DNA from: Epiperipatus broadwayi
Taxonomy: Eukaryota; Onychophora; Udeonychophora; Euonychophora; Peripatidae
Assembly (NCBI GenBank): GCA_028023455.1
Contig: JAQFVV010006825.1
Span: forward strand, 252,001-316,000
Direction of reading: 5' to 3'
Length of the DNA stretch: 64,000 bases
Positions 61,080 through 64,000 of the stretch are shown piece by piece. The stretch's first letter is position 1; every line of letters begins with the position of its first letter. The position numbers and the translations under genes were made by a program. The notes below the pieces were generated by a model, which had not been told where the DNA came from, searched no databases, and saw only the letters and a program-made list of their open reading frames with translations.

Positions 61080-61203
61080 TCAGAGACCTCATTAAAATTT
61101 ACTAAAGAGAAAAAAATATTTTAAGCATACAGAGAGTACTCTAAGTGAATTTACGTTGTTCATTATATTGATTGTTTATTACATTATTTTCTTATTTTCA
61201 AAA

Positions 61204-61827
61204 ATGGGAAAAGACACTTTACAAACGATCCTCAGAGAAATGAGAGAAGATCGAAAGGTACTGATGATGATGATGGAAAGGCTGGTAAGGATCGAGGAAG
61301 CACATGGCATCCAAGCCAACTCAAATCTAGAAAATGTAAAGCTTCAGCAAGAAATAAATCCCTCTGAAGACCCAAAAATAGAAAATGAAGATGATCAGGC
61401 CACACCAAAAGAAGTTGTGGACAGCAAGGAAAACAACAGTGGTGAGGATGAGTCCAGTTATGAAGCAGTGGAAGAAGCGGATATAGATACAGAAAAAGAT
61501 GTTCAGACCACTAGTCCAATGAAACTAAAAGTGGAAATGGGACAGATGATGAGTCCTCAACTTAGTATGAAGAAGTTACAGATGCCAATGCCTGGATCCT
61601 TGATACAGATTCAAATTTTCAAAAATGACCCAGGAGAGAACCCCATCGCTCATCGAGATAATATTAAAGAATTGTTGTTTGTGCATTCGGTCGCAGAAAA
61701 GGCCATAGAATCAATGACAGCAATAGACTATGGGAACTTGACGACAACCAGGGAAGACCGGGACTATGACCATTACAATGCCAGACAGTTAAAACAATAT
61801 GTACCACCTGATCCAGGGAAACAGTAA
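61204..61827 (+). CDS. 207-residue acidic, coiled-coil-type protein of unknown function (internal ORF of the element)
   Basis: The longest credible coding frame in the window. The first in-frame ATG is 61204, with context TTTTCAAAAATGG (A at -3, G at +4). The frame opens further upstream, but only from a TTG and into hydrophobic AT-rich sequence. Residues about 5-32 (TLQTILREMREDRKVLMMMM, ERLVRIEE) look like a coiled coil. Residues about 40-105 are strongly acidic and Ser/Thr-rich. The rest (about 120-207) is mixed and ends RQLKQYVPPDPGKQ. GC is well above its flanks. There is no zinc knuckle, protease or polymerase motif. An N-terminal Gag-like coiled coil is possible, and the PPDP end is loosely reminiscent of retroelement Pol tails; both are speculation. 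It lies between the two long repeats, about 270 bp before the purine tract. Confidence 0.5.
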   Translation: MGKDTLQTILREMREDRKVLMMMMERLVRIEEAHGIQANSNLENVKLQQEINPSEDPKIENEDDQATPKEVVDSKENNSGEDESSYEAVEEADIDTEKDVQTTSPMKLKVEMGQMMSPQLSMKKLQMPMPGSLIQIQIFKNDPGENPIAHRDNIKELLFVHSVAEKAIESMTAIDYGNLTTTREDRDYDHYNARQLKQYVPPDPGKQ

Positions 61828-62085
61828 GATAAACTGTAGAGACAGATATATATACAGAAGATCAACTGACATGACCATAGGAAAATGAGACTTGATAAAC
61901 AAACCGATTTTTTTTAAACTTATTATAAGCGGAATATTCAAAAAAGTTGATCATAGTGAGACATGTATAATTTGTAGCTTGGGCAGGTTATATTATTCAC
62001 GCTCATGCTGTTCTCCCAGAGTCTATACACTTATGCAACTATATCCTGCATAAGTAAAGTCATTTTTTTTTCATTGTTTTTTTTT

Positions 62086-62099
62086 GAAGTGAAAAGAAA
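62086..62099 (+). promoter_or_regulatory. Putative polypurine tract
   Basis: GAAGTGAAAAGAAA, preceded by a run of nine T and ending exactly where the second long repeat begins with TG. In LTR elements this tract primes plus-strand DNA synthesis. One T interrupts the purines. Confidence 0.55.
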
Positions 62100-64000
62100 T
62101 GAAGCAGTCGGATCTGAGTTCGATCCTAGCTTCATGTTATTTACCCTAATACTAACCTTAAATTTCCGATGCAATGGGGCTTTATACGTTCAATCCACGC
62201 TAATTTCCATAATGAATAACTTGTTTCAAATACGTAGTAAAATTAATTAGTTTAGTTTAAATTGGATCAATTCTCTAAATAAATTCATGATAAAATGTTC
62301 ATGAATTTACATATATTAAATTGCCTGGATTGTGTGTATATATGTTTGTAAATATTAAATATATATAATTGTTCGAAAGTTTCATTGCGTCGGGAATACT
62401 TGTTTTTTTTACTTTTAAATAATTTGTAAAGTTTTGCGATTAAAAGCTACATTCCTTCCAAGGGCTTTCAAATTCTCAAAAACAACAGTAAAGTTTTATT
62501 AATAAAAAAAAGATAAGAATTCAATTTTTAATTAAAATCATTTCAGACTTTAAGAATTCATTTTCTAATTAGGAAAGGAATTCAAAAATTAGTTTGAAAG
62601 CCTTATCGAAGGAATGTTTCTGAAAACAACTAATTATAAAAAAAACCAGATTGATAATAAAATGAGCGCTAGCCGGAGGCATCAGTGAACAGTAGATATA
62701 TAGCCCTGAAAAGTAAAGAAAAGAACGAGTTTTGATTGTAGAGTAGTGCAGTGAACTCTGTGTGTATAAAAATTGTATTTCATCATGATAGAGGGCTAGA
62801 ACATCAGGGATCTGGCTACAATTCCTAAAGTCCCGAGGAATCTTCACTGGAGCTGCTGAACCGTTTTCCGGATCGATCATGCTGCTAAAATAATGAAAGC
62901 TACTAAAATACTGTTCCAATAATCAATCAATGGTGCCTACGTTTTCAACAACTTGGAGGAGTAACTTAAGGACAAGCACGGAAGGGTAATATATTTCTAT
63001 AATGAACGTTAAACTTTCTGGCCAGTTCGAACTTTATTTTACTCTCCTCCTATTTAAGAGCTCTTTATTCTTTAATGTAACAAATTTTATAAAACCTTTT
63101 ATTCATGCTACTGTAAATCTGTCTCGTAATTCTTTAAATCTCTAGTCTTTAAACTTTTTCTTTTCTTACTTGGCGGTTCATTTAATATATATATTTGTGT
63201 GCTTTATTAATGTCGTATTTAAAATTATATGCCAATAATTTTTCGACTCGATGAGCTCCTTGGTTCTATTTGCCTCACGCAAATAATATAATATAAAGTT
63301 TAAATAGTTATTCTCACCCATTAGAACTAAATTTATAAGTTCTATTAATCATCGAGTCGAAAGAAAATATTATACGTTTACTATTTTTATAATTAGCTAA
63401 TAATAAATTATTTGCTCCATTTTCACCTATGTCCCCAGCTCCTAAGTTACAAGTGTTTATATACTCACAAAATGTTAAAATATTGATTTCTTGTTCTACT
63501 AATATATATTTATTCGAATATAACCTTAAATGTTTTTATTGCAAAAAGGGTCGATAAAGGGTTAAATGTATTTTAATTCCACTTTTGTTATTTTATATTA
63601 ATATTCAGGAAGGGCACGATATTAGGGCATAATTAATATAGTTTATAAATGTTTTAAAATAGTTCGATAAAAGTTCGTTTGACTTTAATTAATTGGTCAA
63701 GTCATCGCGTAGAGCATTTTACATGGGTTTGATTTTTCAACGATGACTATCAAGTCATCATCATCAAATGTTGCTGACGTAGGGCCATCTTCCGCTCCGT
63801 TAGGCTGGTCGGTGATCATATTCTCTTATTTAAATTTCTCGAGGAAGAAAGTACTTCCTTTCCGATTCATTAGTCAAAGGGCGTAAGACTTGCCGAATGC
63901 AAGCCGCCATAGGACTTCGATCATCGACTAGCGATCATCTTTCAATTTTACTCTCTGCCTTGTAATTCGTCAGTACCATTGCATCTTTGTTCCGGTAAAA
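62100..64000 (+). repeat. 3' copy of the long direct repeat (putative LTR), cut by window end
   Basis: Aligns to 57094-58996 end to end, with 8 transitions and two 1-bp homopolymer deletions (a T run near 62403 and an A run near 62640). Its true end and the 3' flank, where a target duplication would be read, lie outside the window. Confidence 0.85.
62569..62880 (-). other. Antisense ORF in the 3' long repeat
   Basis: Counterpart of 57625-57876. Starts at the same ATG (62880), and after the A-run difference it reads on for about 20 more codons. Its retention in both copies follows from their youth and is not evidence of selection. Confidence 0.25.

Larger units (their letters stand above)
57094..64000 (+). 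mobile_element. Putative young LTR retrotransposon with very long LTRs, 3' truncated by window (LARD-like)
   Basis: Direct repeats start at 57094 and 62100 (offset 5006). Both begin TGAAGCAGTCGGATCTGAGT, and upstream sequences are unrelated. The second repeat is preceded by a T run and the purine-rich GAAGTGAAAAGAAA (62086-62099), as a U-box and polypurine tract would be. The repeats are at least 1901 bp with 8 substitutions and two 1-bp indels, so insertion is recent. I see no gag-capsid, protease, reverse transcriptase or integrase between them, which fits a non-autonomous large retrotransposon derivative. Against this, the LTR end and primer-binding site cannot be fixed, and a 5.0-kb tandem duplication would also give this picture. 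Confidence 0.55.

Noticed and set aside
61156-61203. 16-residue hydrophobic N-terminal extension or signal peptide of the internal ORF
   Set aside because: The frame begins at a TTG in AT-rich sequence. The first ATG with good context is 61204, so the extension is probably not translated.

Overview
This window is repeat-dominated, very AT-rich metazoan DNA with no intact, recognisable host gene. The kind of organism follows from the relics: hAT-type and LINE-type protein remnants, a decayed Ty3/gypsy element, several tRNA-related SINE families, foldback MITEs, long (TA)n and (TTA)n arrays, and few CpGs outside young sequence. There are no operons, ribosome binding sites or phage-like features. 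I think it is an invertebrate with a large, CpG-methylated genome, but I cannot name the lineage. Family labels A, B and C below are local names based on copies I could align by eye.

Layout. 1-0.85 kb: minus-strand hAT transposase relic. 1.1-1.65 kb: family B MITE and its companion module. 2.7 kb: SINE A. 6.6-7.6 kb: LINE reverse-transcriptase relic. 8.5-11.1 kb: short dispersed repeats, SINE A and tRNA-like heads. 11-19 kb: mostly featureless AT-rich DNA. 19.1 kb: foldback element. 20.7 kb: a 68-bp SINE C with a perfect 19-bp target-site duplication. 22.9 kb: hairpin with a tRNA-like loop. 30.9 kb: 25-bp minisatellite. 31.7-32.3 kb: 557-bp foldback element. 33-36.2 kb: family B copies, a LINE 3' fragment and a second foldback element. 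36.3-37.0 kb: possible solo LTR. 37.2 kb: 238-bp TTA array. 37.9-41.6 kb: SINE C copies and a head-to-head pair of SINE A. 45.6-47.6 kb: interrupted LINE relic. 47.7-49.9 kb: internally deleted gypsy element with LTR remnants, gag, protease and pol-tail relics. 50.4 kb: pyrimidine-rich minisatellite. 53.9 and 55.7 kb: long TA arrays.

The most notable region is 57.1 kb to the window end. Two direct repeats of at least 1.9 kb (57094-58996 and 62100-64000) differ by eight substitutions, all transitions and seven at CpG sites, plus two 1-bp homopolymer indels. Both start with TG, and the second follows a T-rich stretch and a purine tract. This is what an LTR retrotransposon with very long LTRs and a non-pol interior would look like, truncated by the window edge. 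The interior holds a 207-codon ORF of unknown function (61204-61827). A recent tandem duplication of a 5.0-kb unit remains possible, and the sequence just beyond the window would decide. No genes here form a shared pathway; the history is one of nested insertions, deletions and decay.
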